64,000 nt of DNA, from contig NZ_KB912942.1 of NCBI RefSeq assembly GCF_000383915.1, positions 7,444,388-7,508,387 of the forward strand, in the 5' to 3' direction. A program made the position numbers and the translations under genes. The DNA is from Amycolatopsis benzoatilytica AK 16/65 (GTDB lineage Bacteria > Actinomycetota > Actinomycetes > Mycobacteriales > Pseudonocardiaceae). The notes beneath the pieces were generated by a model. It worked only from the letters and a program-made list of their open reading frames with translations. It was not told the origin of the DNA and did no database searches. The stretch's first letter is position 1, and each line of letters begins with the position of its first letter. Positions 40,090-48,445 of the stretch are shown one piece after another.

Positions 40090-40749
40090 TTACTCAGAGT
40101 GCGTAACCACTCGGGACGTCTTACGGTCGTGGAAAGCGACCTTGTTGCGTCCGGCGCGCTTGGCGGCGTAAAGGAGGTTGTCCGCCCGGTGGAGCTGGCG
40201 CGACCCGGATCCGGTGCCGTGCGCGAGGCCGACGCTGATCGTCACCTGCAACCCGGACTGGAGTTCTGACCAGGGATGACGGGCGATCCTCGCGCGGGCC
40301 GCGTCGGCGATCCGCACAGCGTGCCGGTGATCGACTCCGGGCAGGACGAGAGCGAATTCTTCGCCGCCATATCGTGCGCAGAACGCGTCGGGCGGCAGCC
40401 CCTCTTGGAGCAGATCGGCGACCCGGCAGAGAACGCGATCGCCGAGAAGGTGACCGTATGTGTCGTTCACCGACTTGAAACGGTCGAGGTCGACCAGCGC
40501 GACGGCGACCGCGGCGGCCAGTTGAGGCAGCCGCTGGTCGAGATAACGACGGTTGTAGCTCGAGGTCAGGGGGTCGCGCAGGCTGCCCGCCCGCGCGATG
40601 TCCAGTGCGGACCGCAGGTGCTGATAGGCCCGTCGCCAGTCGCCGCGCGTCGCGAACCGGTCCGCGACCGACTCGTGCAGCGTGAGCAAGTCTGGCGCGG
40701 CCTCCCCCGTTCCGAGTTCGTCCTCCGCCGACACACCGACCTCCGCCAC
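40090..40749 (-). CDS. GGDEF diguanylate cyclase
   Basis: The 219-residue protein has a short helical N terminus (WRRAYQHLRSALDIARAG) and a complete GGDEF domain: DPLTSSYNRRYLDQRL, ALVDLDRFKSVNDTYGH, and the active-site loop RYGGEEFALVLPG. GGEEF is competent for c-di-GMP synthesis. The product-inhibitory RxxD is absent at the usual place five residues earlier. No transmembrane or PAS domain. GTG start without a clear ribosome binding site. It may supply c-di-GMP for RsiG, which is also encoded in the window. Confidence 0.9.
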   Translation of the reverse strand: MAEVGVSAEDELGTGEAAPDLLTLHESVADRFATRGDWRRAYQHLRSALDIARAGSLRDPLTSSYNRRYLDQRLPQLAAAVAVALVDLDRFKSVNDTYGHLLGDRVLCRVADLLQEGLPPDAFCARYGGEEFALVLPGVDHRHAVRIADAARARIARHPWSELQSGLQVTISVGLAHGTGSGSRQLHRADNLLYAAKRAGRNKVAFHDRKTSRVVTHSE

Positions 40750-40862
40750 TTCATGGTTGTCGACTTATAGGAGCGGCGGCTTGAGTCATCGGTACGCGCG
40801 AAGATGAATTTCGCTCAAGTGGACGACGCACCTCCGGCGATGTCACGCTACGCAGTTTCCGG

Positions 40863-41426
40863 TCAGAGGGCGGAAAATGGCAGCTTGTCCTTGAGCTGGG
40901 AAAACTGATCACGAGCCCAGTAACTCGCGTCAGTCGCCGGATCGGTGATCCACTGTGTGTAATCGGCCCACGGAATCCAGCGCCAGCCGCCGACCTCCTC
41001 GGGGTTCGGTTCGGGGTCGTCCTCGGCCCAGGCGGCGAACACCGGGCAGAACTCGTTCTCGACGATTCCCTGGAACGGCGGCGTGCGATAGCGGTACTTC
41101 GGCAGCACGCACTCCAGGTCTTCGATCGCCGGCATTCCGAGCTCGTACGACGCACGCCGGCGCACGGCGTCTTCCAGCGCCTCGCCGGGCGCGGGGTGTC
41201 CGCAGACGCTGTTCGTCCACACGCCCGGCCACACCTTCTTGTGCAGCGCCCGCTGCGTGATCAGCAGCGCGTGGTCCGAACGGCGCAGGACATAACAGGA
41301 AAACGCGAGGTGCAACGGGGTGTTCGCATGATGGCTGGCTAGCTTCGGCCCGGTCTCCCCGGTGGGCACCCCGTCCTCGGTCACGAAGACGACGCGTTCG
41401 GTTTCCGTTTCAGTGCTGGTGTTCAC
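40863..41426 (-). CDS. idi: Isopentenyl-diphosphate delta-isomerase type 1
   Basis: The 187-residue Nudix-like enzyme contains WTNSVCGHPAPGEALEDAVRRRAS, with the active Cys in NSVCGHP, and KYRYRTPPFQGIVENEFCPVF with the Glu motif. These are type I Idi signatures. It interconverts IPP and DMAPP in isoprenoid synthesis. It starts with GTG (VNTSTETETERV). A role in carotenoids, menaquinone or secondary terpenes cannot be told from the locus. Neighbours do not include isoprenoid genes. Confidence 0.95.
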   Translation of the reverse strand: MNTSTETETERVVFVTEDGVPTGETGPKLASHHANTPLHLAFSCYVLRRSDHALLITQRALHKKVWPGVWTNSVCGHPAPGEALEDAVRRRASYELGMPAIEDLECVLPKYRYRTPPFQGIVENEFCPVFAAWAEDDPEPNPEEVGGWRWIPWADYTQWITDPATDASYWARDQFSQLKDKLPFSAL

Positions 41427-41576
41427 TCCGGCTACTGAACACCACGTGCCCGTCGACGGATACCGCGAGGCGGGTGGCCGTTTCGACCGATTCGAGCGGC
41501 GGGCCTTCCTGGAACGGGTGATTCCGCAGTCTGGGTTCGGGGACGTGAGAGCTGGCCGACCTAGCCGACCTGTGGG

Positions 41577-42440
41577 TCACCGGCTGGCAAGGTGTTCGAC
41601 GAGCAAAGAAGTGAGCGCTTCCGGGGCCTCTTCCGCTACCCAGTGCGACACGTCTTCCAGCATCTCGAACCGGTACGGCCCGGTGCACCAGTCCGCGGTG
41701 GCCAGCGCCGCGACGGAGCCGAACGCGACGTCCTCGGTGGTCCACACGTACATCGTCGGCACCGAAATCTTGCCGATCTTCCCGCCCGGCCGCCCAGCCC
41801 GGTACCAGTTCAGCGCGGCGGTGAGCGCGCCCGGCTCGGACAGCCGCCGCACGTACTCGTCGATCTTGCTCGGCGGGATGCGCCGGTCGAAGATCTCGCG
41901 CAACGCCTTGGCGTTGTCGGCCAGCATCCGCCGCTCGGTGGCCGGAGTCTGGCGCCATTCGGTCATGTACGCCGACCGCAGGTGCTGGTCCTCGTCGGTG
42001 CGCATCGCCTCGGCGAGCGCGCCCGGATGCGGTGTGGAGACGACGGCGAGGCTGCGCAGCCGATCCGGGTGCTCGTCGGCCGTCCACCACGCGACCGCGC
42101 CTCCCCAGTCGTGGCCGATCAGGTCGAACTGGCCCCAGCCGAGCGCGTCGGCGATCGCCACCACATCGGACACCAGCGTCGCGATGCCGTACCCGGCCGG
42201 ACGCTCGGGCCGCACCGCGGGCGAGTAGCCGCGCTGGTCCGGCGCGACCGCGCGATAGCCGAGCACGCCGAGCGTCGCTACCTGGTGTTCCCACTCCACG
42301 GCGGCCTGTGGAAAGCCGTGCAGCAGCAGGACCGGGCGGCCGTCTCCGGGGCCTGCGGCGATGGCGTCGAAAGAGCCGGCTTCAGTCGGGATGGTCAGCT
42401 GGTCGATCACAGGACGCACTCTACGGACTGGGGCCGACAT
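41577..42440 (-). CDS. Alpha/beta hydrolase, epoxide hydrolase/dehalogenase-like
   Basis: The 287-residue protein has the HGFPQ oxyanion motif (VLLLHGFPQAAVEW), APDQRGYSPA, the nucleophile Asp in the elbow GHDWGGAVAW, and a late His in DVSHWVAEEAP. The Asp nucleophile with HGFPQ identifies the epoxide-hydrolase/haloalkane-dehalogenase branch. Two Tyr residues that help epoxide opening may be in the cap, such as Tyr in SAYMTEW, but their roles are not certain. Start could be ATG 42440 or GTG 42410; neither has a strong ribosome binding site. Confidence 0.85.
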   Translation of the reverse strand: MSAPVRRVRPVIDQLTIPTEAGSFDAIAAGPGDGRPVLLLHGFPQAAVEWEHQVATLGVLGYRAVAPDQRGYSPAVRPERPAGYGIATLVSDVVAIADALGWGQFDLIGHDWGGAVAWWTADEHPDRLRSLAVVSTPHPGALAEAMRTDEDQHLRSAYMTEWRQTPATERRMLADNAKALREIFDRRIPPSKIDEYVRRLSEPGALTAALNWYRAGRPGGKIGKISVPTMYVWTTEDVAFGSVAALATADWCTGPYRFEMLEDVSHWVAEEAPEALTSLLVEHLASR

Positions 42441-42564
42441 TTCGAGTCCGACGCTGTGATCTGAGCGACAAGGGAACAAATTAGTTGAGTCGACCGTTGG
42501 CAACTTTGCATGGCTTGGTCAGCACCCCAGAAGCTGGCCACAGTTGTCCGAAAGGGGATTCGAC

Positions 42565-42984
42565 ATGCTGATCCGGACCGACCCGTTCGCCCAGTTCGAC
42601 CGCCTGACCCAGCAGTTCTTCAGCGGTGCCGGCACTGCCTCGCGCACCGTCCCGATGGACGCCTACCGCTCCGGCGACGAGTACGTGGTCCAGTTCGACC
42701 TGCCGGGGATCGCTCGCGACTCCATCGACGTGAGCGTCGAGCGCAACGTGCTGACCGTCCGCGCTGAGCGCGCCGGAGTCGCGGTCGAGGACGCGCAGGT
42801 CCAGGTGTCCGAGCGACCGCGCGGCAAATTCTCGCGCCAGCTGTTCCTCGGCGACACCCTCGACACCACGCGGATCGCCGCGGACTACATCGACGGCGTG
42901 CTGACTCTGCGCATCCCGGTTTCGGAGAAGGCCCAGCCGCGCAAGATCGCCGTCGGCGGCGCGCCGCAGGAGATCGACGCCTGA
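42565..42984 (+). CDS. Hsp20/alpha-crystallin small heat-shock protein
   Basis: The 139-residue protein has the alpha-crystallin domain: [51 protein letters not shown] and the C-terminal [13 protein letters not shown] block. It holds unfolding proteins for refolding. ATG start with AAAGGGG 8 nt upstream. The C-terminal I-x-I/V anchoring motif is RKIAV. The promoter region has only a weak TTGAGT/AACT pattern and no clear HspR site. A bidirectional terminator follows. Confidence 0.93.
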   Translation: MLIRTDPFAQFDRLTQQFFSGAGTASRTVPMDAYRSGDEYVVQFDLPGIARDSIDVSVERNVLTVRAERAGVAVEDAQVQVSERPRGKFSRQLFLGDTLDTTRIAADYIDGVLTLRIPVSEKAQPRKIAVGGAPQEIDA

Positions 42985-42992
42985 AAATCGCG

Positions 42993-43036
42993 ACTTGTCC
43001 CCAGGTTGTCCACATGTGGATGATCTGGGGACAAGT
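42993..43036. terminator. Bidirectional terminator between hsp20 and dus
   Basis: Arms ACTTGTCCCCAG and CTGGGGACAAGT are exact complements, with a 20-nt loop that contains the palindrome TCCACATGTGGA. It lies between the convergent hsp20 and dus genes. Confidence 0.75.
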
Positions 43037-43050
43037 GCTGTCTGGGCAGG

Positions 43051-44196
43051 TCAGCCGCCGGAGTGCATGTCTTCGGCTTCGGGGACGCAGTCGTCGTCCG
43101 GGTCGTCCAGCCAGCCGTGCGGGAGCGTCACTTTGCCGGGCGAACCCTGCCGACCGCGCGGGCCGGTCGCGGTGGCCGGGAAGGGGGCGTCGTGGTCGAG
43201 CTGGGCGATCAGGTCGTCCAGCTGGCTGAGGCTGGTCACCATCGCGAAGCCGCGGCGCAGCTCGGAGCCGACCGGGAAGCCCATCAGGTACCAGGCCATG
43301 TGCTTGCGGATGTCGCGCATCGCCTTGTCCGGGCCGTCGTGCTCGATCAGCAGTTCGGTGTGCCTCCGCAGGACTCGCGCGACTTCGCCGAGGTTCGGGC
43401 CGTCCGGGACCTCTCGTCCTTGGAACGCCGCCTCCAGCTCCCCGAACAGCCATGGCCGACCGAGGCAGCCTCGCCCGACGACGACGCCGTCGCAACCGGT
43501 TTCGGCGACCATGCGCAGTGCGTCGTCGGCGGTGAAGATGTCGCCGTTGCCCAGCACCGGGATGCTGGTCACTGCCTCCTTGAGCTCGGCGATCTTCGAC
43601 CAGTCGGCCTGACCGGAGTAGCGCTGGGCGGCCGTGCGGGCGTGCAGGCTGACGGCGGCGGCACCCTCGGCTTCGGCGATGCGGCCAGCGTCGAGGAAGG
43701 TGCGGTGGTCGTCGTCGATCCCGACGCGGAACTTCACGGTGAACGGCACGCCGCCCTCGGCAGCGGCTTTCGCCGACTCGCGCACGATGTCCGCGAACAG
43801 CTTCCGCTTGAACGGCAGCGCCGCGCCGCCGCCCTTTCGCGTCACCTTCGCGACCGGGCACCCGAAGTTCGAGTCGACGTGATCGGCGAGTCCCTCGCCG
43901 ACGATGATCCGCACGGCTTCGGCCATGGTCTTCGGGTCGACCCCGTAGAGCTGCATCGACCTCGGCTTTTCGTTCTCGCCGAAGGTCATCATGTGCATCG
44001 TGCCGGGGTGCCGTTCGACGACGGCGCGGGCGGTGATCATTTCGCACACGTAGATGCCCGCGCCGTACTCCTGGCAGAGCTGCCGGAACGCGACATTGGT
44101 GATGCCCGCCATCGGTGCGAGCACGACGGGAGGATCGACCTGGTAGGGGCCGATCTTCAACGCGGGTGTACTCAACGTGGCAGTCACGGCATCCAT
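43051..44196 (-). CDS. dus: tRNA-dihydrouridine synthase (DusB family)
   Basis: The 381-residue FMN enzyme has APMAGITNVAFR, QLYGVDP, VDSNFGCPVAKVTRKGGGAA with the catalytic Cys, FTVKFRVGID and LGNGDIFTADDAL. It reduces uridines in tRNA. The length fits mycobacterial Rv0823c, located after the same LCP gene. Starting ATG is eight codons after a longer in-frame start. A C-terminal tail of about 50 residues (RRGFAMVTSLSQL to the end) is family-typical for actinobacteria. Confidence 0.95.
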   Translation of the reverse strand: MDAVTATLSTPALKIGPYQVDPPVVLAPMAGITNVAFRQLCQEYGAGIYVCEMITARAVVERHPGTMHMMTFGENEKPRSMQLYGVDPKTMAEAVRIIVGEGLADHVDSNFGCPVAKVTRKGGGAALPFKRKLFADIVRESAKAAAEGGVPFTVKFRVGIDDDHRTFLDAGRIAEAEGAAAVSLHARTAAQRYSGQADWSKIAELKEAVTSIPVLGNGDIFTADDALRMVAETGCDGVVVGRGCLGRPWLFGELEAAFQGREVPDGPNLGEVARVLRRHTELLIEHDGPDKAMRDIRKHMAWYLMGFPVGSELRRGFAMVTSLSQLDDLIAQLDHDAPFPATATGPRGRQGSPGKVTLPHGWLDDPDDDCVPEAEDMHSGG

Positions 44197-44317
44197 TGTC
44201 GCTTGTGACCTACCGCACACGCATTCGGGCAGCTCGGCCGATGGTGACCATCTCGTGTCCGAGCATGAGTAGTGCTACGGATCCGATCAAGGCGGCCTCT
44301 GGCCGACGCTGTCCGGT

Positions 44318-46483
44318 ATGACCACGGATGCTGCAACGCTCCACCGCCTCGCTGGCGAACTGGACGACCTCGGCCGCCGCCTGACGCATGTCGGCACCGA
44401 GCTGCGCGCAGTGCGCCTCCCGCCGGAGACTGGCTCGGCGACGGCCGTCTCGACCGGACAGGCGACCGAGGAGACCACCCAAGCCGCGGCGGCAGCGACT
44501 CAGCCGACGGCGGGCCAGCCAGTCGCGCCGGGCTATCCGTCCGCGCCGGGTCAGGCGACCGCGCCGGGCTACCCTGCTGCGCCAGGCGTCGGCCCGTACC
44601 CGGGCTACCCAGCTGTGTATGGACCTCCGTTCCGCCCGGGCTACTACCCGTACGGAACGCCGTACCCCATGCCGCACCCGGCCGCCGCGCCCCACCCGTC
44701 GAAGCCTCACCCGGGTGTCGGGCAGTCGGCTGCCGGGCAGTTCGACGATGGGCGTCCCGTCGCCGAGCAGCCGGGCACCGGCCAGTGGACCGGGCAGCAA
44801 AGCGCCGCCGGAGCTGTGGCTGAGCACCCGGACGCAAGCCAGGCTGCAGCCGAGCAACGGGCGTACGACCAGCCCGTCGCCGGCTACCCGGGCTATGCCC
44901 CACCTGCTGCCGGAGCAGGACCGGAAACTCAGCCGCCAACCGGCTATCCGCTGCCGCATCCCGCCGCGCCTTACCCGCAGCCTTACGTCCCCGCGCCCAC
45001 CCTCCGCGAGCGGCTGAGCCGGGAAGGTGCCGGTTCGCGGCTGCTCGCTTGGGTCGGTGGTGCGGTGACGCTGCTTGGCGTTGTGCTGCTGCTGATTCTC
45101 GCCATTCAACGCGGTTGGCTGGGACCGCTGCCGCGGGTGGCCGTCGGTGCCGCGTTCGGCGGGATCCTCGTGGCGACGGGTGCGTGGCTTCATCGCAAAC
45201 CGGCCGCGCGCACCGGTGCGTTCGCCCTTGCCGCTACCGGCATCGCGACGCTTTACCTGGACACGATCGCTGCCACCTCCTTGTACGACTTCCTCCCGGT
45301 GCCCGCCGGAATCGCGGTCGGCCTGGCGATCGCGGTGGGCGGTGTTCTGCTTGCGGTCAAATGGGAATCCCCTCTGCTGGCGAATGCCGTGGTGGGTGCT
45401 TGCGGAGTGTGTGCGCCCATGATCACGTGGGGCTTCACGGATGAGCTCGTGACGTTCCTTCTCATGATCCAGATCGCCACGGTTCCTGTCCACCTCCGAC
45501 GGGCGTGGTGGCCACTTTCGTTTACCGCGGCGATCCCGCCCTTGACAGCGGCACTGATCGGGATCGGGCTGCGCACCTTGACGATTCCGGCGATCATCGC
45601 GACCGGAGTCGTCAGCGCTGGGACTGCGCTGATCACGTTGCGACGAAACGATAATGAACCATACGCCTTGTCGGTCCTCGCGCTCGCTCCGCTGCCGATC
45701 CTGGTCTACGCGCTGCTGCTGCCGAAGCCGGAATCGGTGTTCCTGGCGGGGGGAACGGCTGTCGTGCTGCTCGTGACGTGGCCCATCGTGCGAGGGAACG
45801 CGGGGACCGTCGCGGGTATCGCCGGCCTCGTCGCCGCAATGCAAGCGACCCTCACCGAATTCGACGGCGGATCGATCCTGCTCGGGGAAGCGGTGGCGCT
45901 CGCGTTTGCCGCGAAGTTCACGCGAAATCGTTACGTGCTGGGTGGTTCCCTTGGCTTCGCAGTGATCGGCGGCCTGCTCGCGATCGGTTCGGACCTCAAC
46001 CCAGTCATGTTGCTGGTCGCACGGGCCCATTCGACCGCTGTTCTGCTCACGGCGCTGACGGCGGCCGCGCTGCTTCTCGCTGCGGCGATCGCTTTGCCGT
46101 GGGCGGCAATTCGGCTCGACGTGGTGAAGTCGGCCAGCCTTGCTCCGTGGCTGCCCGCGGGCTTGGGCGCGCTCTACGGCGCCGCTGGGCTGGTGCTTGC
46201 CGCGGCCATGCTGGTCATTCCGGGCCGTGCGGGATTCCTGGTCGGGCACACGCTTGTGACGGTTTCGTGGACCGTGGCGGCCTTTGTCCTTCTCCTGCGC
46301 GGGATCGAAGTGATCGCATTGCGGATCACCGGCCTGGTGCTGGTCGCCGCGGCAGTGGCCAAGCTGGTGCTGTTCGACCTCGCGGCGCTGGACGGATTGG
46401 CTCGGGTGGGCGCGTTCCTCGGAGCCGGGCTGATCCTCTTGGCCGCGGGTGCGCGATACGCCAAGCTTGTCGCGTCGCGCTGA
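44318..46483 (+). CDS. DUF2339-family polytopic membrane protein
   Basis: The 721-residue protein starts MTTDAATLHRLAGELDDLG, a short coiled coil, then residues 50-230 are low-complexity Pro/Ala/Gly/Tyr. The rest has about 18-20 membrane helices, such as AVTLLGVVLLLILAIQRGWLG, then ATGIATLYLDTIAA and VLVAAAVAKLVLFDLAAL. DUF2339 proteins have unknown function. Codon use is less GC3-biased than the housekeeping neighbours. A strong terminator follows. Confidence 0.8.
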   Translation: MTTDAATLHRLAGELDDLGRRLTHVGTELRAVRLPPETGSATAVSTGQATEETTQAAAAATQPTAGQPVAPGYPSAPGQATAPGYPAAPGVGPYPGYPAVYGPPFRPGYYPYGTPYPMPHPAAAPHPSKPHPGVGQSAAGQFDDGRPVAEQPGTGQWTGQQSAAGAVAEHPDASQAAAEQRAYDQPVAGYPGYAPPAAGAGPETQPPTGYPLPHPAAPYPQPYVPAPTLRERLSREGAGSRLLAWVGGAVTLLGVVLLLILAIQRGWLGPLPRVAVGAAFGGILVATGAWLHRKPAARTGAFALAATGIATLYLDTIAATSLYDFLPVPAGIAVGLAIAVGGVLLAVKWESPLLANAVVGACGVCAPMITWGFTDELVTFLLMIQIATVPVHLRRAWWPLSFTAAIPPLTAALIGIGLRTLTIPAIIATGVVSAGTALITLRRNDNEPYALSVLALAPLPILVYALLLPKPESVFLAGGTAVVLLVTWPIVRGNAGTVAGIAGLVAAMQATLTEFDGGSILLGEAVALAFAAKFTRNRYVLGGSLGFAVIGGLLAIGSDLNPVMLLVARAHSTAVLLTALTAAALLLAAAIALPWAAIRLDVVKSASLAPWLPAGLGALYGAAGLVLAAAMLVIPGRAGFLVGHTLVTVSWTVAAFVLLLRGIEVIALRITGLVLVAAAVAKLVLFDLAALDGLARVGAFLGAGLILLAAGARYAKLVASR

Positions 46484-46496
46484 TCTTCGGGATGTC

Positions 46497-46537
46497 CCCC
46501 GATCCGGCGAAGGAAAGTTCTCCGGATCGGGGTTTTC
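46497..46537 (+). terminator. Intrinsic terminator after DUF2339 gene
   Basis: Perfect 11-bp stem CCCCGATCCGG/CCGGATCGGGG with a 14-nt loop and a following TTTT, 14 nt after the DUF2339 stop. Confidence 0.88.
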
Positions 46538-46671
46538 CCTTGCTGTAGCAGAAGAATTCTCTCGATGGTCGGGCGTGGGAAACGTCCGGCCGACGCGGCC
46601 GGACGGAAAAGCCGCGCGAAACTGTCGGTGCCTCGTGGTTACCTTGGACGCCTACCGAGGAGGCAGCGATC

Positions 46672-47073
46672 ATGACCTACACCCACGACTCCAAACTCAT
46701 TGACCGCGCTGGCGAATCCGTCGCATGGCTCAGCACTGTCACGCCGAAAGGCCGACCCGCGCCACGTCCGGTGTGGTCTGTCCTCGACGGCGAAGACATC
46801 TTGGTGTTCAGCAAGCCGGACACCGCGAAGCTGCGGCACATCGCCGCCAACCCTGAAGTCAGCTTCCATTTGAACAGCAATGATCAAGGCGGGAGCATCA
46901 TCGTCGTCAACGGGCGGGCGCACGTGGACGAGGCCAAGGCCTCCGAGGCACCCGGGTACCTGGGCAAGTATCAGCGAAGGTACGCCGGCATCGGATACCC
47001 CGACGCCGCCGCGTTCGATGCCGACTACTCGGTCCGCATCCGGATCGTGCCGGAGAAATCCTGGGGATTCTGA
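46672..47073 (+). CDS. Pyridoxamine-phosphate-oxidase-fold (F420/FMN) protein
   Basis: The 133-residue protein has the split beta-barrel fold: VAWLSTVTPKGRPAPRPVW, the ILVFSKPDTAKLRHIAANP block and SFHLNSNDQGGSIIVVNGRA. TIGR03667-type F420-dependent reductases share this pattern, but FMN is an alternative. The ATG has CGAGGAGG 8 nt upstream. It is monocistronic. Substrate unknown. Confidence 0.85.
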   Translation: MTYTHDSKLIDRAGESVAWLSTVTPKGRPAPRPVWSVLDGEDILVFSKPDTAKLRHIAANPEVSFHLNSNDQGGSIIVVNGRAHVDEAKASEAPGYLGKYQRRYAGIGYPDAAAFDADYSVRIRIVPEKSWGF

Positions 47074-47480
47074 CGCAGGTGTCGTTGAGGCCGGAAGTCG
47101 AGGTGCAGGCAGAGCTGCCGTCCGCTAGCGGCTGCGGCGGACACAGAGGCCGGTGAGGACTGACGCGGACGAGCCGACGACGGGTGCTGGGTAAGGGAAT
47201 CTTGGGCAAGCAACCGGGAAGACACCCGAGGAGGGGGCGGATGGAACGTCTTTGACCACGCGACGCCGTGGGTGTCGCTGAACGCGGGAGGGGCCGGATT
47301 CCGGGTTCGGCAGCCCTGCATGGGAGCGGATCGGGAGAGGTGCGCGCCCCGGCTTGGCCAGGCGGATCCGGCGTCGGGTTGATGGCCCGGGTTTTCGGCT
47401 GCGGGCGCGTTGGGTACTTCGCAGCGTGGCACCGTCGGATTCCGACGGCGATGCTTCGGCGACCACCGGTGGAGCCTGTC
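47074..47480. other. 407-nt intergenic region
   Basis: No supported gene. An in-frame extension of the downstream DUF6328 frame is present but is low-complexity and has no ribosome binding site, and a short hairpin (GTCCGC/GCGGAC, near 47120-47145) may end the upstream transcript. Confidence 0.6.
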
Positions 47481-48320
47481 ATGCCCGACGTACCCGATTT
47501 ATCCGATCTGTCGTACAACGCGAGCGGCGCCGTTGGCTTCGGCACCACGCGGGCGGGTGCCCGCGCGTCGAGGGCGGGCGGTCGTGCTGGGCCAGACTGC
47601 GGTGCTGAGCCGGGACGTGATGGTGGTCCGGGCGATCGCGGCCGCGGTCGTTCGAATCGCGGTAGCGGGCCGGGCGGTGACGGTGTGCCAGGCCGTGACA
47701 CCGAGCCGGACCGTGACACCGCGCTGCACCGTGACACCAAGTTGGATCGTGACGCCGAGCCGGACCGCGAGATCCGGTTGGGCCCTGGTGCGAAGCCGGA
47801 GGGCGGCAGCGGATTGGGCAGCGACACGGAGACGGGCCGGGAGGTCGCGGTGGGCAGCGAGACGCGGAGCCAGATGCTGCAGCGGAACGTCGGCGAGCTG
47901 CTGCAGGAGTTGCGGGTCGCGCAGGCGGGTGTGCAGATCCTGTTCGGGTTTCTGCTCGCGGTGGTCTTCACGACTCCGTTCCGTGAAGCCAGCGGGTTCG
48001 AGAAGGCGCTGCACCTGCTGGCAGTCCTGCTCACGGTCGCGTCAACGGCGTTGCTGATGGCGCCTGCGGCCTGGCACCGGGTGCTGTTCCGGTCCGGGCA
48101 ACGGGGGGAGATCCTGCGCGTCGGCAACCGCGTGGTGCTGGTCGGGTTCGGATGTTTGGCGGGTGCGATCACGGTGACCGTCGGGCTCATCGCGAAGGTC
48201 GTCTACGGGCCGGTCGCGATGGGCCTGATCGGCGGGCTCGCGCTGCTGCTCTTCGGGCTGCTGTGGTTCATCGCGCCGGGGCTGCTCGCCGGCGACCGGC
48301 TGCGACGAGATGATCACTGA
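47481..48320 (+). CDS. DUF6328-like membrane protein with charged repeat N terminus
   Basis: The 279-residue protein starts at ATG with GGAG 6 nt upstream. The N-terminal 130 residues are Gly/Arg/Asp-rich and contain a five-copy hexapeptide repeat (residues about 71-100). A conserved helical block follows, RNVGELLQELRVAQAGVQIL, and then four membrane helices including FGFLLAVVFTTPF and LHLLAVLLTVASTALLM. The conserved part is DUF6328. Function unknown. The DNA repeats may be recombination-prone. Confidence 0.8.
   Translation: MPDVPDLSDLSYNASGAVGFGTTRAGARASRAGGRAGPDCGAEPGRDGGPGDRGRGRSNRGSGPGGDGVPGRDTEPDRDTALHRDTKLDRDAEPDREIRLGPGAKPEGGSGLGSDTETGREVAVGSETRSQMLQRNVGELLQELRVAQAGVQILFGFLLAVVFTTPFREASGFEKALHLLAVLLTVASTALLMAPAAWHRVLFRSGQRGEILRVGNRVVLVGFGCLAGAITVTVGLIAKVVYGPVAMGLIGGLALLLFGLLWFIAPGLLAGDRLRRDDH
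47691..47780 (+). repeat. Five 18-bp coding repeats ((D/H)RDTxx hexapeptide)
   Basis: Five consecutive 18-bp units encode GRDTEP, DRDTAL, HRDTKL, DRDAEP and DREIRL inside the DUF6328-like gene. The DNA core CCGTGACACC is conserved in the first three units. Confidence 0.85.
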
Positions 48321-48445
48321 ACGGCGTATGACCAGATCGGCGTTTGTCAGGCATCGGACAAAAACTCCATACCAGTAAAGGTGTTCATCAAGCCGTCGGC
48401 AGTCGTTGCCGCAGCGGTCGGGATCGCCACGTAGCTTCCTGGCTC

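Noticed and set aside
40021..40269. Short plus-strand ORF beside the diguanylate cyclase
   Set aside because: Largely antisense to the cyclase 3-prime end and lacks codon bias.
42480..42545. HspR/HAIR operator upstream of hsp20
   Set aside because: Only TTGAGT on one side and AACT on the other; lacks CTTGAGT-N7-ACTCAAG.
47268..47480. 71-codon extension of DUF6328 protein
   Set aside because: No ribosome binding site; GGAG is positioned for ATG 47481.
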